Assembly: GCA_965262455.1 (NCBI GenBank)
Contig: CBDHFH010000008.1
Coordinates: forward strand, 434,001 to 498,000
Direction of reading: 5' to 3'
DNA from: UBA1858 sp965262455
GTDB lineage: Bacteria > Pseudomonadota > Gammaproteobacteria > UBA4575
DNA length: 64,000 nt
Below, piece after piece: positions 45,214 through 53,660 of the stretch; positions within the stretch are counted from its first letter, which is position 1; each line of letters starts with the position of its first letter. The notes under the pieces were generated by a model that saw only the letters and a list, made by a program, of their open reading frames with translations, had not been told where the DNA came from and did not search any database. Both the position numbers and the translations under genes were made by a program.

Positions 45214-46089
45214 TTAATCTATAGAACGTTTATTTAAATCAGCATAAGCATCCACACGGCGGTCTCTGAAGTACGGCCAAATCAAGCGTTGCTGTTCCGT
45301 TTCGTGAGTATCAATTTCAACCAGCGCATTGGCATTTTCATCCGCCGCGCATTGATGAAGCATTTTTCCCATTGCATCGCAGGCAAAGCTATTGCCCCAG
45401 AAATTAACACCTGATGTTTGCTTGCTCGGGTCTGCTTCGAGCCCTACACGATTTACACTAATCACAGGTAAATGGTTAGCAATAGCGTGACTGCGTTGTA
45501 TGGTTATCCATGCATCTAGTTGTCTAGTGCGTTCTTGTGCATCGTCGTTCATGTCCCAACCAATGGCCGTGGGATAAATTAATATTTCTGCGCCGGCCAG
45601 CGCCATTAAGCGTGCTGATTCAGGAAACCATTGATCCCAGCATATTAATACACCAAGTAAGCCAACACTGGTTTGAATCGGTATGAAGCCAGTATCACCA
45701 GGCGTGAAATAATATTTTTCATAGTAGCCTGGGTCGTCGGGTATATGCATTTTGCGGTAGAAGCCGGCCATGCTGCCGTCATTGTTAATTACAATCGCCG
45801 TGTTGTGATACACCCCGTGGCGACGTTTCTCAAAAATTGAACCAACAATAACAATATTATTTTTTTTAGCACATTCACCTAACAGTTTTGCAGTTGGGCC
45901 ATCGAGTGGTTCGGCCAGTTTGAAGTGATGCGCAGATTCAGTCTGACAAAAATATAATGAGCGATGTAATTCCTGTAATACAACTAGTTGCGCGCCTTGT
46001 TTCGATAACAACTCAATTTGTTTGAGTGTAAAGCTGATGTTGGTATCCGATTCACCCACATTGCTATGTTGGACTAAACCTACTTTCAT
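45214..46089 (-). CDS. aguB: N-carbamoylputrescine amidase
   Basis: AguB hydrolyses N-carbamoylputrescine to putrescine. The 291-residue nitrilase-family enzyme has the Glu-Lys-Cys triad in LVVLQELHRSLYFCQ, AGFYRKMHIPDDPGYYEK and VLICWDQWFPESARL. NFWGNSFACDAMG and the C-terminal WPYFRDRRVDAY are specific to AguB. Its ATG overlaps the aguA stop (TAATG). Confidence 0.95.
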   Translation of the reverse strand: MKVGLVQHSNVGESDTNISFTLKQIELLSKQGAQLVVLQELHRSLYFCQTESAHHFKLAEPLDGPTAKLLGECAKKNNIVIVGSIFEKRRHGVYHNTAIVINNDGSMAGFYRKMHIPDDPGYYEKYYFTPGDTGFIPIQTSVGLLGVLICWDQWFPESARLMALAGAEILIYPTAIGWDMNDDAQERTRQLDAWITIQRSHAIANHLPVISVNRVGLEADPSKQTSGVNFWGNSFACDAMGKMLHQCAADENANALVEIDTHETEQQRLIWPYFRDRRVDAYADLNKRSID

Positions 46090-47138
46090 TAAATAGTATC
46101 CCTTAAAATATTTTCAGGAAGATGCAAGGTTGCGCAATGTAAACTACCAAATTGCTGGACTAATGTATTTGCATTTACACCAATAATTTTACGTTCGGGG
46201 CATGCTTGCGATAAACGATCTATTGCCACTTGATCATGCTCATCCTGATGTAATGGTACTATGATGGCATGATTAATAAATAAAAAGTTGACATAACTGG
46301 CAGGCAAATAGTCATCGTCGCCGTTTAGGAATACTGTTTTAGGCAGAGGAATAGGGATCAGTTGATACGCTTTGCCTTGTTTATTTTTCAGCGTCATTAA
46401 CTGGTCTTTGAGTAATAATAAACACGAATGGTTGGGGTTGTCAGCATCATCCGTGCTGCTGTACACAATGGTGTCATCATTCACGAAGCGCGCTAAAGTA
46501 TCTATATGTCCGCCAGTGTCGTCTCCTTTTAATGCTGGCACATCGATGCTTAGCACCTGTTTAAGTGAATACAAGTCACGCAGATTTTCTATTATCGCTT
46601 CATCGCTGAGTGAAAAATTAGGGTTATTAAGTCGAATACAGGCAAGATTAGTTAATAGGTTTGCTTGTGAGTCAAATTCTAAATTGCCACCTTCAATGAC
46701 TAAAGGAATACGGTGATACTCGCAACGTTGCGTATTCAAATATTCATAAAACTGTTCGGCAAATAAATTATCTAATCGCCACGGGTACTGTTCACCCCAG
46801 GCATTAAATTCACAATCAATATATTGATGGCCAGTGGCACCTAATAAAATCTGTGGGCCGTAATCACGTATCCATGTGTCGTTGGTTTCAATAGCAACAA
46901 AACTTAGACATTGCATATCGCATTGGTTGTCTACACATAATTGTATGATGGCTGCTTTATGCGCGTCATTAAAATACACCACAATGACTGGTTGATAACG
47001 GGTAATCGCTTTGATTAATGCTACATATGTCTGCTGAATATCATCTAACATATGTGACCAGTCGCTATAGCGGTGAGGCCATACGATGACAGTGGCACTT
47101 TGCGGGTACCACTCAGGCAAGGGGTAAAAGTTGTTCAC
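46089..47138 (-). CDS. aguA: Agmatine deiminase
   Basis: AguA converts agmatine to N-carbamoylputrescine. The 349-residue enzyme has ETNDTWIRDYGP, VIEGGNLEFDSQ, DDTGGHIDTLARF and the C-terminal catalytic cysteine in FGSLHCATLHLP. With aguB it completes putrescine synthesis from agmatine; the arginine decarboxylase is not in this window. Confidence 0.95.
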   Translation of the reverse strand: MNNFYPLPEWYPQSATVIVWPHRYSDWSHMLDDIQQTYVALIKAITRYQPVIVVYFNDAHKAAIIQLCVDNQCDMQCLSFVAIETNDTWIRDYGPQILLGATGHQYIDCEFNAWGEQYPWRLDNLFAEQFYEYLNTQRCEYHRIPLVIEGGNLEFDSQANLLTNLACIRLNNPNFSLSDEAIIENLRDLYSLKQVLSIDVPALKGDDTGGHIDTLARFVNDDTIVYSSTDDADNPNHSCLLLLKDQLMTLKNKQGKAYQLIPIPLPKTVFLNGDDDYLPASYVNFLFINHAIIVPLHQDEHDQVAIDRLSQACPERKIIGVNANTLVQQFGSLHCATLHLPENILRDTI

Positions 47139-47230
47139 TAGTTAAGCTTAACTCTGAATCAGTCGCTTAACTATTATTGAGCTACGTAGGAGAAATTCCT
47201 AGTGAAAATCGTATTACAAATATTAAGTGA

Positions 47231-47518
47231 CTATTTGCTTGAGGTGACGACTGAATGAATCACGTAATTGTGTTCAAAGAACACCGAGTAATCCGCATAA
47301 TCCCAGCGATAGATTGCGGGTTCACCCACGGGGCCAGAAGCATTAATAGGCGAACCAAAATTGGATTCGACCTGCTGCTTGGTCATACCGCGCACAGGGG
47401 CAGCATCACTCGTCACGATTTGTGGCGCTTGGGACGGTAATTTAACGACATCTGCCTGCGCGCTAAGCGCGAAAAGCAAACAGAATGCGATACAATAACG
47501 AGTGATTCGAGTAATCAT
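47231..47518 (-). CDS. Small exported protein with BamE/SmpA-like fold signature
   Basis: The 95-residue protein has a Sec signal peptide (YCIAFCLLFALSAQA). A compact domain follows, RGMTKQQVESNFGSPINASGPVGEPAIYRWDYADYSVFFEHNYVIHSVV. The GMTxxxVxxxFGxP start followed by a WxY strand resembles the BamE/SmpA fold. No lipobox is present, so it is probably soluble in the periplasm. Function unknown. Confidence 0.7.
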   Translation of the reverse strand: MITRITRYCIAFCLLFALSAQADVVKLPSQAPQIVTSDAAPVRGMTKQQVESNFGSPINASGPVGEPAIYRWDYADYSVFFEHNYVIHSVVTSSK

Positions 47519-47604
47519 GCAATAATCCTAGTCAGTGGTGAATTTATCTAGTTGAATAGTGACTAAACTATACCATTCGCTAGAATTTTCGAGTAAGCAT
47601 TCAG

Positions 47605-47616
47605 CCCCTTAAGGGG
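47605..47616. repeat. Perfect 12-bp palindrome
   Basis: CCCCTTAAGGGG is GC-rich at its ends and stands in the AT-rich 233-bp spacer between the divergent BamE-like and lolC genes. It could be an operator or a hairpin; no T tract follows. Confidence 0.3.
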
Positions 47617-47681
47617 ATAATTCGAAGTGTTTTCCTGATTAACGATGTAATAATCAACTAGCCTGATGAGAATCTGCCTAT

Positions 47682-47731
47682 TTAACTATTCTCTAGCTTA
47701 TTAAATTCATATAAAACAATAGAATAGTTAA
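47682..47731. repeat. 11-bp perfect inverted repeat upstream of lolC
   Basis: TTAACTATTCT (47682-47692) and AGAATAGTTAA (47721-47731) are exact inverted copies separated by 28 bp; the right arm ends 20 bp before the lolC ATG. A related GAATAGTGA lies at 47554-47562. This may be a regulator site pair or a leader hairpin that affects lolC translation. Confidence 0.4.
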
Positions 47732-47751
47732 TATAATTAATGTGAATAATC

Positions 47752-49002
47752 ATGTTTAAACCACTCGAATTATTCGTCGGCTTACGCTATCTGCGTGCCA
47801 AGCGCCGCAATCATTTCATCTCATTCATATCTTTGACATCCGTGTTGGGTATCGCGCTGGGCATTATTGTGATTATCACAGTGCTCTCTGTTATGAACGG
47901 CTTTCAAACTGAGGTACGCGATCGCATGTTGCGCATGACAGCCCATGCCAATGTGCTGGAATTAGATGGCACATTAGATGACTGGCCGCGCGCGCAACAA
48001 TCATTGCAAAGCGTGGAAGAAATTGTTGGTATGGCGCCCTATGTTGAAGGGCAGGCCATGATGGTGAAAAGCACTCAAGTCACAGGGGTGTTACTGAGTG
48101 GTGTTGATCCCGCGCAAGAATCTAATGTGTCAGAGATCCAGGACTATATTCTCGATACTAACTTGAACATCCTTGAACCGGGTAAATTCAGAATTTTAAT
48201 TGGCAATGAACTGGCGAGATTTTTGGGCACATTTGTGGGAGATAAAATAACAATAATTACTCCTGAGGCATCTGTCACACCCGCCGGTATTTTGCCCAAA
48301 CTTAGACGCTTTACTGTCTCCGGTATATATGAAGTCGGCATGAATCAGTTCGATCGCAATACGGCAATTATTCATATTGAAGATGCCAAGCGTTTATACC
48401 GCATGCAAGCAAATGAAGTGACTGGCTTGCGTTTAAAATTGTCGGATATTTTCTTGGTGCCGGAATTAACCCATAAACTGAATAATCAATTTAAAGGTGA
48501 ATTTTGGTTAACAGATTGGACGCGCCGGCATCAAAACTTTTTCCGTGCAGTCAAAATGGAAAAGACTATGATGTTTATTATTATGACTTTGATTGTGGCA
48601 GTGGCTGCATTTAATGTCGTGTCGATGTTAGTCATGGTTGTGACAGACAAACAATCTGATATCGCAATCTTGCGCACTTATGGTGTTTCACCGAAAAGTA
48701 TTCAATGGATTTTTATCATCCAGGGAAGTTTGATTGGCTTTGTCGGTACCGTCTTGGGTGTGGCGGGAGGATTAGCGCTGGCATTAAACTTAGCCGAAAT
48801 TGTTGCCTTTGTGGAAAACTTATTTGATATGAAAGTGCTCTCACCGAGTGTGTACTACATTAGTGACTTGCCTTCGGAAGTACGTTCCGGTGACGTGATT
48901 TACGTCGCATGCATATCGTTTTTCTTAACCGTGCTGGCAACCATATACCCCGCTCGCAAAGCGGCAAAAACTCAACCGGCTGAGGCGTTAAGATATGAAT
49001 GA
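47752..49002 (+). CDS. lolC: Lipoprotein-releasing ABC transporter permease LolC/LolE
   Basis: The permease extracts outer-membrane lipoproteins from the inner membrane. The 416-residue protein has the N-terminal LFVGLRYLRAKRRNHFISFISLTSVLGI, a large periplasmic domain after helix 1, and three C-terminal helices ending IYPARKAAKTQPAEALRYE. Only one permease gene is present, so it may form a homodimer (LolF-like) or pair with a distant copy. lolD follows by 15 bp. Confidence 0.94.
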   Translation: MFKPLELFVGLRYLRAKRRNHFISFISLTSVLGIALGIIVIITVLSVMNGFQTEVRDRMLRMTAHANVLELDGTLDDWPRAQQSLQSVEEIVGMAPYVEGQAMMVKSTQVTGVLLSGVDPAQESNVSEIQDYILDTNLNILEPGKFRILIGNELARFLGTFVGDKITIITPEASVTPAGILPKLRRFTVSGIYEVGMNQFDRNTAIIHIEDAKRLYRMQANEVTGLRLKLSDIFLVPELTHKLNNQFKGEFWLTDWTRRHQNFFRAVKMEKTMMFIIMTLIVAVAAFNVVSMLVMVVTDKQSDIAILRTYGVSPKSIQWIFIIQGSLIGFVGTVLGVAGGLALALNLAEIVAFVENLFDMKVLSPSVYYISDLPSEVRSGDVIYVACISFFLTVLATIYPARKAAKTQPAEALRYE

Positions 49003-49017
49003 GGGTGAGCAATAACT

Positions 49018-49725
49018 ATGTCGCAACATGCCGTCGTCGATACCGTGCCTGAGACTATCATCTCAGTGAATCATTTGAGTAAACGCTTTCATGATGGCGA
49101 CCTCGACGTCACCGTGTTGAAAGATATTCAGTTAACAATTAATACCAGCGAGCGCATAGCTATTGTCGGTGCGAGTGGCAGTGGTAAAAGTACTTTACTG
49201 CAATTATTGGGTGGCTTGGATAAACCTACCCAAGGTGAGGTCATCCTTGCGGATAAAAAATTAAATGAAATTTCGGACGAAGCATGTGGATTGTTGCGTA
49301 ATCAGAATTTAGGGTTTATTTATCAATTCCATCATTTATTGCCTGAATTTACTGCACAAGAAAATGTGTCCATGCCACTTATGTTGCGTAAACAAAGTAT
49401 TAATCAAATACTGACTGCGGCAGCACACATGCTTGAACGTGTCGGGCTAAAACAACGCATGCAGCATAAACCAAGCGAACTGTCGGGAGGTGAACGGCAA
49501 AGAGTGGCAATTGCACGTGCTTTAGTGACTCAGCCTAAAGTTATATTAGCCGATGAGCCTACCGGTAACTTGGATAGTAAAACCGCGCAACAGGTATTCG
49601 ACCTTATGATGCAACTTAACCAGGAATTGCACACAGCCATTGTCATGGTGACACACGATATGCAGTTAGCACAGAAAATGGATACTGTATATGAATTAAA
49701 AGAGGGTGTGTTAAATTCAGTCTAA
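49018..49725 (+). CDS. lolD: Lipoprotein-releasing system ATP-binding protein LolD
   Basis: The 235-residue ABC ATPase has Walker A GASGSGKST, the LolD motif FIYQFHHLLPEFTA, signature LSGGERQRVAIARAL and Walker B VILADEPTGNLD. It powers LolC. The stop overlaps the next gene (TAATG). The many lipoproteins further downstream would rely on this system. Confidence 0.96.
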   Translation: MSQHAVVDTVPETIISVNHLSKRFHDGDLDVTVLKDIQLTINTSERIAIVGASGSGKSTLLQLLGGLDKPTQGEVILADKKLNEISDEACGLLRNQNLGFIYQFHHLLPEFTAQENVSMPLMLRKQSINQILTAAAHMLERVGLKQRMQHKPSELSGGERQRVAIARALVTQPKVILADEPTGNLDSKTAQQVFDLMMQLNQELHTAIVMVTHDMQLAQKMDTVYELKEGVLNSV

Positions 49726-49985
49726 TGAACAATTGGGTAGTGTATATATTAGAGTGTAAAGACAAAACTTTCTATACTGGCATCACCAATAATCTTGAGC
49801 GTCGCCTGCATCAACATGAAAATGGTACCGGTGCAAAATACACTAAGGGTAGAGGGCCGTTTAAAGTTATCTATCAAACTGAATGTAAAGATCGTTCTGA
49901 TGCTTCAGTCAAGGAATCTTATATCAAAGCAATGAGTAAGCAGGAAAAAATCAAGCTTATTGAATTGAGTGATTTTTCTAAGTAA
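49725..49985 (+). CDS. GIY-YIG domain protein, UPF0213 (YhbQ) type
   Basis: The 86-residue protein is a single GIY-YIG domain: VVYILECKDKTFYTGITNNLERRLHQHENG, then AKYTKGRGPFKVIY and a Lys/Glu-rich end. The Tyr, Arg and Glu catalytic residues appear present. Members of this group cleave DNA weakly, and their role in repair is not settled. It is translationally coupled to lolD. Confidence 0.88.
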   Translation: MNNWVVYILECKDKTFYTGITNNLERRLHQHENGTGAKYTKGRGPFKVIYQTECKDRSDASVKESYIKAMSKQEKIKLIELSDFSK

Positions 49986-50061
49986 AAGTCATTTCGCAGA
50001 AAATAGCTTTCAACTTATATATTTAATAATCGTTATTGATTCAAGGTTGTCAACTTTAGCT

Positions 50062-50871
50062 TTAATAACCCTGGTTAACAATAGTTTGTTTGTCTATTGG
50101 CGGTCGTTTATATCCTGATTTGCTTTTTCTTGGGGGCAGTTTAAACTTTTTGGGTGTCAAGTCTTCGTATGGAATTGAGTTAAGCAGGTGACTAATACAA
50201 TTGAGGCGTGCTAGTTTTTTGTTGTCTGCTTGTATCACATACCATGGGGATTCTGGAATGTCAGTGTGTGTAAACATGACATCTTTAGCCATTGAATACT
50301 CTGCCCACTTGTCTCGCGCTTCTAAATCCATGGGACTTAATTTCCAGCGCTTTGTTGGTTCATTAATTCGCGCTTGAAAACGTCTCTCTTGTTCTTCATC
50401 GCTGACTGAGAACCAATACTTCCTTAAGATAATACCTGAATCGATAAGCATGCGTTCAAACACGGGGCAATCTTTAAGGAAAATATGATATTCATCATTG
50501 CTACAAAAATTCATGACGCGTTCAACACCAGCACGGTTATACCAACTGCGATCAAATAACATGATTTCACCAGCAGCAGGAAGCTGAGCAGCGTAACGCT
50601 GAAAATACCATTGGCTTTTTTCTCGTTCTGTGGGCGTGCCCAGGGCAATAATATGGCAAACTCTGGGGTTTAGGTGCTGAGTAATTCTTTTAATAACACC
50701 ACCTTTACCCGCTGCATCACGACCTTCAAACACAACAGCGACTTTTACACCTTTATGTTTTACCCATTCCTGTAATTTGATTAGTTCGACTTGAAGGCGA
50801 TGTAATTCTTCTTCATAAGCCTTCTTTGTTAGTTTTTTTACTTTCTTTGGTTCGGGGTGTTGGGTAACCAT
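50062..50871 (-). CDS. ppk2: Polyphosphate kinase 2
   Basis: PPK2 transfers phosphate between polyphosphate and nucleotides, usually making GTP or ATP. From the ATG at 50871, which has an AAGGCGG site 5 bp upstream, it has 269 residues; an in-frame start 11 codons earlier is less likely. Walker A is FEGRDAAGKGG and Walker B region DRSWYNRAGVERVM. The lid segment is KYWFSVSDEEQERRFQARI. It is a one-domain, class I type enzyme. Confidence 0.93.
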   Translation of the reverse strand: MVTQHPEPKKVKKLTKKAYEEELHRLQVELIKLQEWVKHKGVKVAVVFEGRDAAGKGGVIKRITQHLNPRVCHIIALGTPTEREKSQWYFQRYAAQLPAAGEIMLFDRSWYNRAGVERVMNFCSNDEYHIFLKDCPVFERMLIDSGIILRKYWFSVSDEEQERRFQARINEPTKRWKLSPMDLEARDKWAEYSMAKDVMFTHTDIPESPWYVIQADNKKLARLNCISHLLNSIPYEDLTPKKFKLPPRKSKSGYKRPPIDKQTIVNQGY

Positions 50872-50991
50872 AATACCGCCTTGCGGGTAATTAAATTCAT
50901 ACACGGTTGTTTTCGGCAGTTATTAGAGAAGCTTTATTTTTGCAAAAATTTGTGGAGGAAAATAAAGAGGTCAATAGCTTTTAAACTGAAA

Positions 50992-51014
50992 CAAAAGGGT
51001 CAGTACCCCTTTTG
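50992..51014 (-). terminator. Probable terminator after moeA
   Basis: On the minus strand CAAAAGGG pairs with CCCTTTTG (8 bp) across a short loop and is followed by TTTCAGTTT. It lies 67 bp beyond the moeA stop codon. The motif also resembles short GGGTCAGTACCCC-type repeats scattered in proteobacterial genomes. Confidence 0.55.
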
Positions 51015-51080
51015 CCTTAAGAATCTTTATGCGAGAGTTATATATAAGTATTTTGTATGAAAAGTGAAGAATTATTCGTT

Positions 51081-52361
51081 TTATACAAAAGAATCAAACG
51101 GCCAAATCTCTACTTTTTCACCTTTTTTTATGCCAGTGCTTTCCATGGGTAAATAGATAAAACAATTTGCATCTGACATGGAGCGTAGGATGCCGGAGCC
51201 TTGTTCGCCGGTTTTTGTAACTTGGTATTCGCCATTATCATTTAATTGGTAGCTGCCACGTTGATACTCAACGCGACCCGGTCGTTTTCTTAAGTCACTA
51301 TTTGATATGGCTTGAATTTGTATGCGTGGTTTGGGTGTTTGCCCCATCATTTTTTCGATCGCCGCTTGTACAAACACATAAAATGTCACCATCACTGAGA
51401 CGGGGTTACCGGGTAGGCCAAAAAAGTAAGCATCTTTTATTTTGCCGCACGCAAGCGGCCGGCCTGGTTTCATGGCCACTTTCCAAAAATTTATTTCACC
51501 CAGTTTTTCTAACGTTTGTTTAACGAAATCTGCATCACCCACGGAGACACCGCCGGATGTTATGACTACATCTGCATTTTTTGACGCTTCTATAAATGCA
51601 TTTTCTACTGCTTCGGGAGTGTCTTTAATCACGCCTAAATCGTTGATCTCAACATTCAGGCGCGTCAACATACTCCATAACGTGTAGCGGTTACTATCGT
51701 ATATCTGGCCTTGTTTTAATTCACTGCCAATTGATACGAGTTCATCACCGGTGGAAAAAAAGGCCACGCGAGGTTTGCGATACACTTTGATTTCAGCAAT
51801 GCCTATTGAGGCAATTAAGCCTATATCTGCAGGGGTGAGTAATTTTCCTGCCTGGAAGACTTGTTGGTCTTTAGCGATATCTTCTCCGGCTTGGCGAACA
51901 TTTTGTTTGGGTTTTTGTTGTGCGTCGATGGTCACGTGTTTATCGTTGACATTGACATGTTCTTGCATGACGACGGTGTCAGTGTTAGTCGGCATGACTG
52001 CGCCAGTCATAATACGTACGCATTCATTGTTATTTACAGAGCCTTCGAAAGGTCTGCCCGCCCATGAAGTGCCAATTAACGTTAATGTGGCATGATCTTT
52101 ACTGGGAATGTCCTGGCTGCGAATCGCGTAACCATCCATAGCCGAGTTGGTATGACTGGGAACATTAATGGTCGAATGAAGTTCTTGTGCTAACACGCGA
52201 TTTAAAGCATCACGAATAGGCACAGTTTCATTATCGGTAATAGTATGAATGCTGTGTAAAATATGTTGCTGGGCAATCTGTGCATCCATTGATGCGGGAT
52301 CATAATCGTCCATGCAACTCGGGTCATATTGAATTAGGTTAGTGGGAGTCTGTTTTGTCAT
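51081..52361 (-). CDS. moeA: Molybdopterin molybdenumtransferase MoeA
   Basis: MoeA inserts molybdate into adenylated molybdopterin. The 426-residue enzyme (ATG 52361; an upstream TTG is also in frame) has ALNRVLAQELHSTINVPSHTNSAMDGYAIR, TGAVMPTNTDTVVMQE, FFSTGDELV, SGGVSVGDADFVKQTL and KPGRPLACGKI...FGLPGNPVSVMVTF. All domains are intact. The TupA-like oxyanion-binding protein 8 kb away may serve the same cofactor supply. Confidence 0.96.
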   Translation of the reverse strand: MTKQTPTNLIQYDPSCMDDYDPASMDAQIAQQHILHSIHTITDNETVPIRDALNRVLAQELHSTINVPSHTNSAMDGYAIRSQDIPSKDHATLTLIGTSWAGRPFEGSVNNNECVRIMTGAVMPTNTDTVVMQEHVNVNDKHVTIDAQQKPKQNVRQAGEDIAKDQQVFQAGKLLTPADIGLIASIGIAEIKVYRKPRVAFFSTGDELVSIGSELKQGQIYDSNRYTLWSMLTRLNVEINDLGVIKDTPEAVENAFIEASKNADVVITSGGVSVGDADFVKQTLEKLGEINFWKVAMKPGRPLACGKIKDAYFFGLPGNPVSVMVTFYVFVQAAIEKMMGQTPKPRIQIQAISNSDLRKRPGRVEYQRGSYQLNDNGEYQVTKTGEQGSGILRSMSDANCFIYLPMESTGIKKGEKVEIWPFDSFV

Positions 52362-52459
52362 ATCACACAATGTATTCGCTAGGGGACTAATTAAGGTACT
52401 TAGTTAAGCTGTATAATTCTAAGTGTAGTTTACTCTTTTGCGTCATAATATACGCACGA

Positions 52460-53470
52460 ATGAATAATAGAATAGTTATGCTTAAATTATTAGTTTCTAC
52501 TCTTATCTACTTATTGTTGACGGCGTATTTGGAGACTCCTGTATTAGGCAGCGAATGGGTTGTTCGAGATGCTGAAATTATGGGCACCACTATTCATACT
52601 GAAGTGTGGCATTCAAATGAGCAACTTGCGCAAGATGCAGCGGAGCTGGTCTTGCAAACAATGCGTGAAGTCAATGCCAGCATGAGTCCTTATATTGACA
52701 CAAGCGAACTGTCGTCAGTGAACAAAAATGCTGCGTCGCAGGTGTTGCCAATCAGTGATGAGTTATACCAGGTCATCGCGCGTTCTCTACATTATTCAGA
52801 CATCACCCAAGGTGCCTTTGATATCACTTTTGCCAGTGTGGGTTACTTATATGACTATCGAAATGGGGTGCGACCGAGTGAGTCAGAAATTCAGCAACAG
52901 TTGGAAGGAATTAATTTTAAACATATTGAGTTAAACGATTCTTCAACTGAGAAATCTATCCGTTTCAAGCATCCGCAAGTGTGCATCGATCTGGGAGGAA
53001 TTGCCAAAGGCTATGCCGTGGATTTAGCCATACAACGCGCTCAAGCATTAGGGATTGAACAAATTATAGTCAGTGCGGGAGGTGATTCACGCATAGTGGG
53101 TGATCGTCATGGTCGGCCTTGGGTGATCGGTATCCGCCATCCAATTAATAAAGAGAAGGTCATAGTCAAGCTACCTTTGGTGAATGAAGCACTCTCTACT
53201 TCAGGCGACTATGAACGCTATTTCGACGAAGATGGCGTACGTTACCATCACATTATCGATCCGAAAACCGGAGATTCTGCACGTGAGGTGCGTAGTGTGA
53301 CGATTCTGGGGTCCAATGCCATGGATACCGATGCATTATCGACCAGTGTGTTTGTTTTAGGGGCTGAAAATGGTCTCGCACTTATAGAATCACTTGAGGG
53401 TATTGAGGGAATTATTGTTGATAGAGACGCTAACTTGCTCTTTTCTAGTGGTTTGCAAAATGTTGATTAG
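52460..53470 (+). CDS. apbE: FAD:protein FMN transferase ApbE
   Basis: ApbE attaches FMN from FAD to Ser/Thr of exported proteins such as NqrB, NqrC and RnfG. The 336-residue protein has a signal peptide (LLVSTLIYLLLTAYLETPVLG) without a lipobox. The family pattern is EIMGTTIHTEVW, NASMSPYIDTSELSSVNK, CIDLGGIAKGYAVD, ALSTSGDYERYF, YHHIIDPKTG and the Mg-site DTDALSTSVFVLG. It heads the redox cluster that runs to the window end and is the only apbE here, so it may also flavinylate Na+-NQR. Confidence 0.95.
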   Translation: MNNRIVMLKLLVSTLIYLLLTAYLETPVLGSEWVVRDAEIMGTTIHTEVWHSNEQLAQDAAELVLQTMREVNASMSPYIDTSELSSVNKNAASQVLPISDELYQVIARSLHYSDITQGAFDITFASVGYLYDYRNGVRPSESEIQQQLEGINFKHIELNDSSTEKSIRFKHPQVCIDLGGIAKGYAVDLAIQRAQALGIEQIIVSAGGDSRIVGDRHGRPWVIGIRHPINKEKVIVKLPLVNEALSTSGDYERYFDEDGVRYHHIIDPKTGDSAREVRSVTILGSNAMDTDALSTSVFVLGAENGLALIESLEGIEGIIVDRDANLLFSSGLQNVD

Positions 53471-53623
53471 CGTCACAAAAATATTCGCTATCTATCTTGA
53501 TTTTATTGAAGTTTTTCACAAAAGAAATTTCCTTCCATCCATCTGAAGCCGTTTGCCGTTTATCTACATCGACCACTTCTCATAATTAGTCTCAACAATA
53601 ATCGCCTCCATAAATAACTAGAT

Positions 53624-53646
53624 TCTGTTCACGAAAACAGAGTTTT
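53624..53646 (+). other. Weak hairpin with T-run between apbE and the HzsA-like gene
   Basis: TCTGTT, loop CACGAA and AACAGA are followed by GTTTTT. It could act as a weak terminator or attenuator that lowers read-through from apbE. The 190-bp spacer otherwise shows nothing clear. Confidence 0.3.
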
Positions 53647-53660
53647 TGGAGAAGTCGGTC

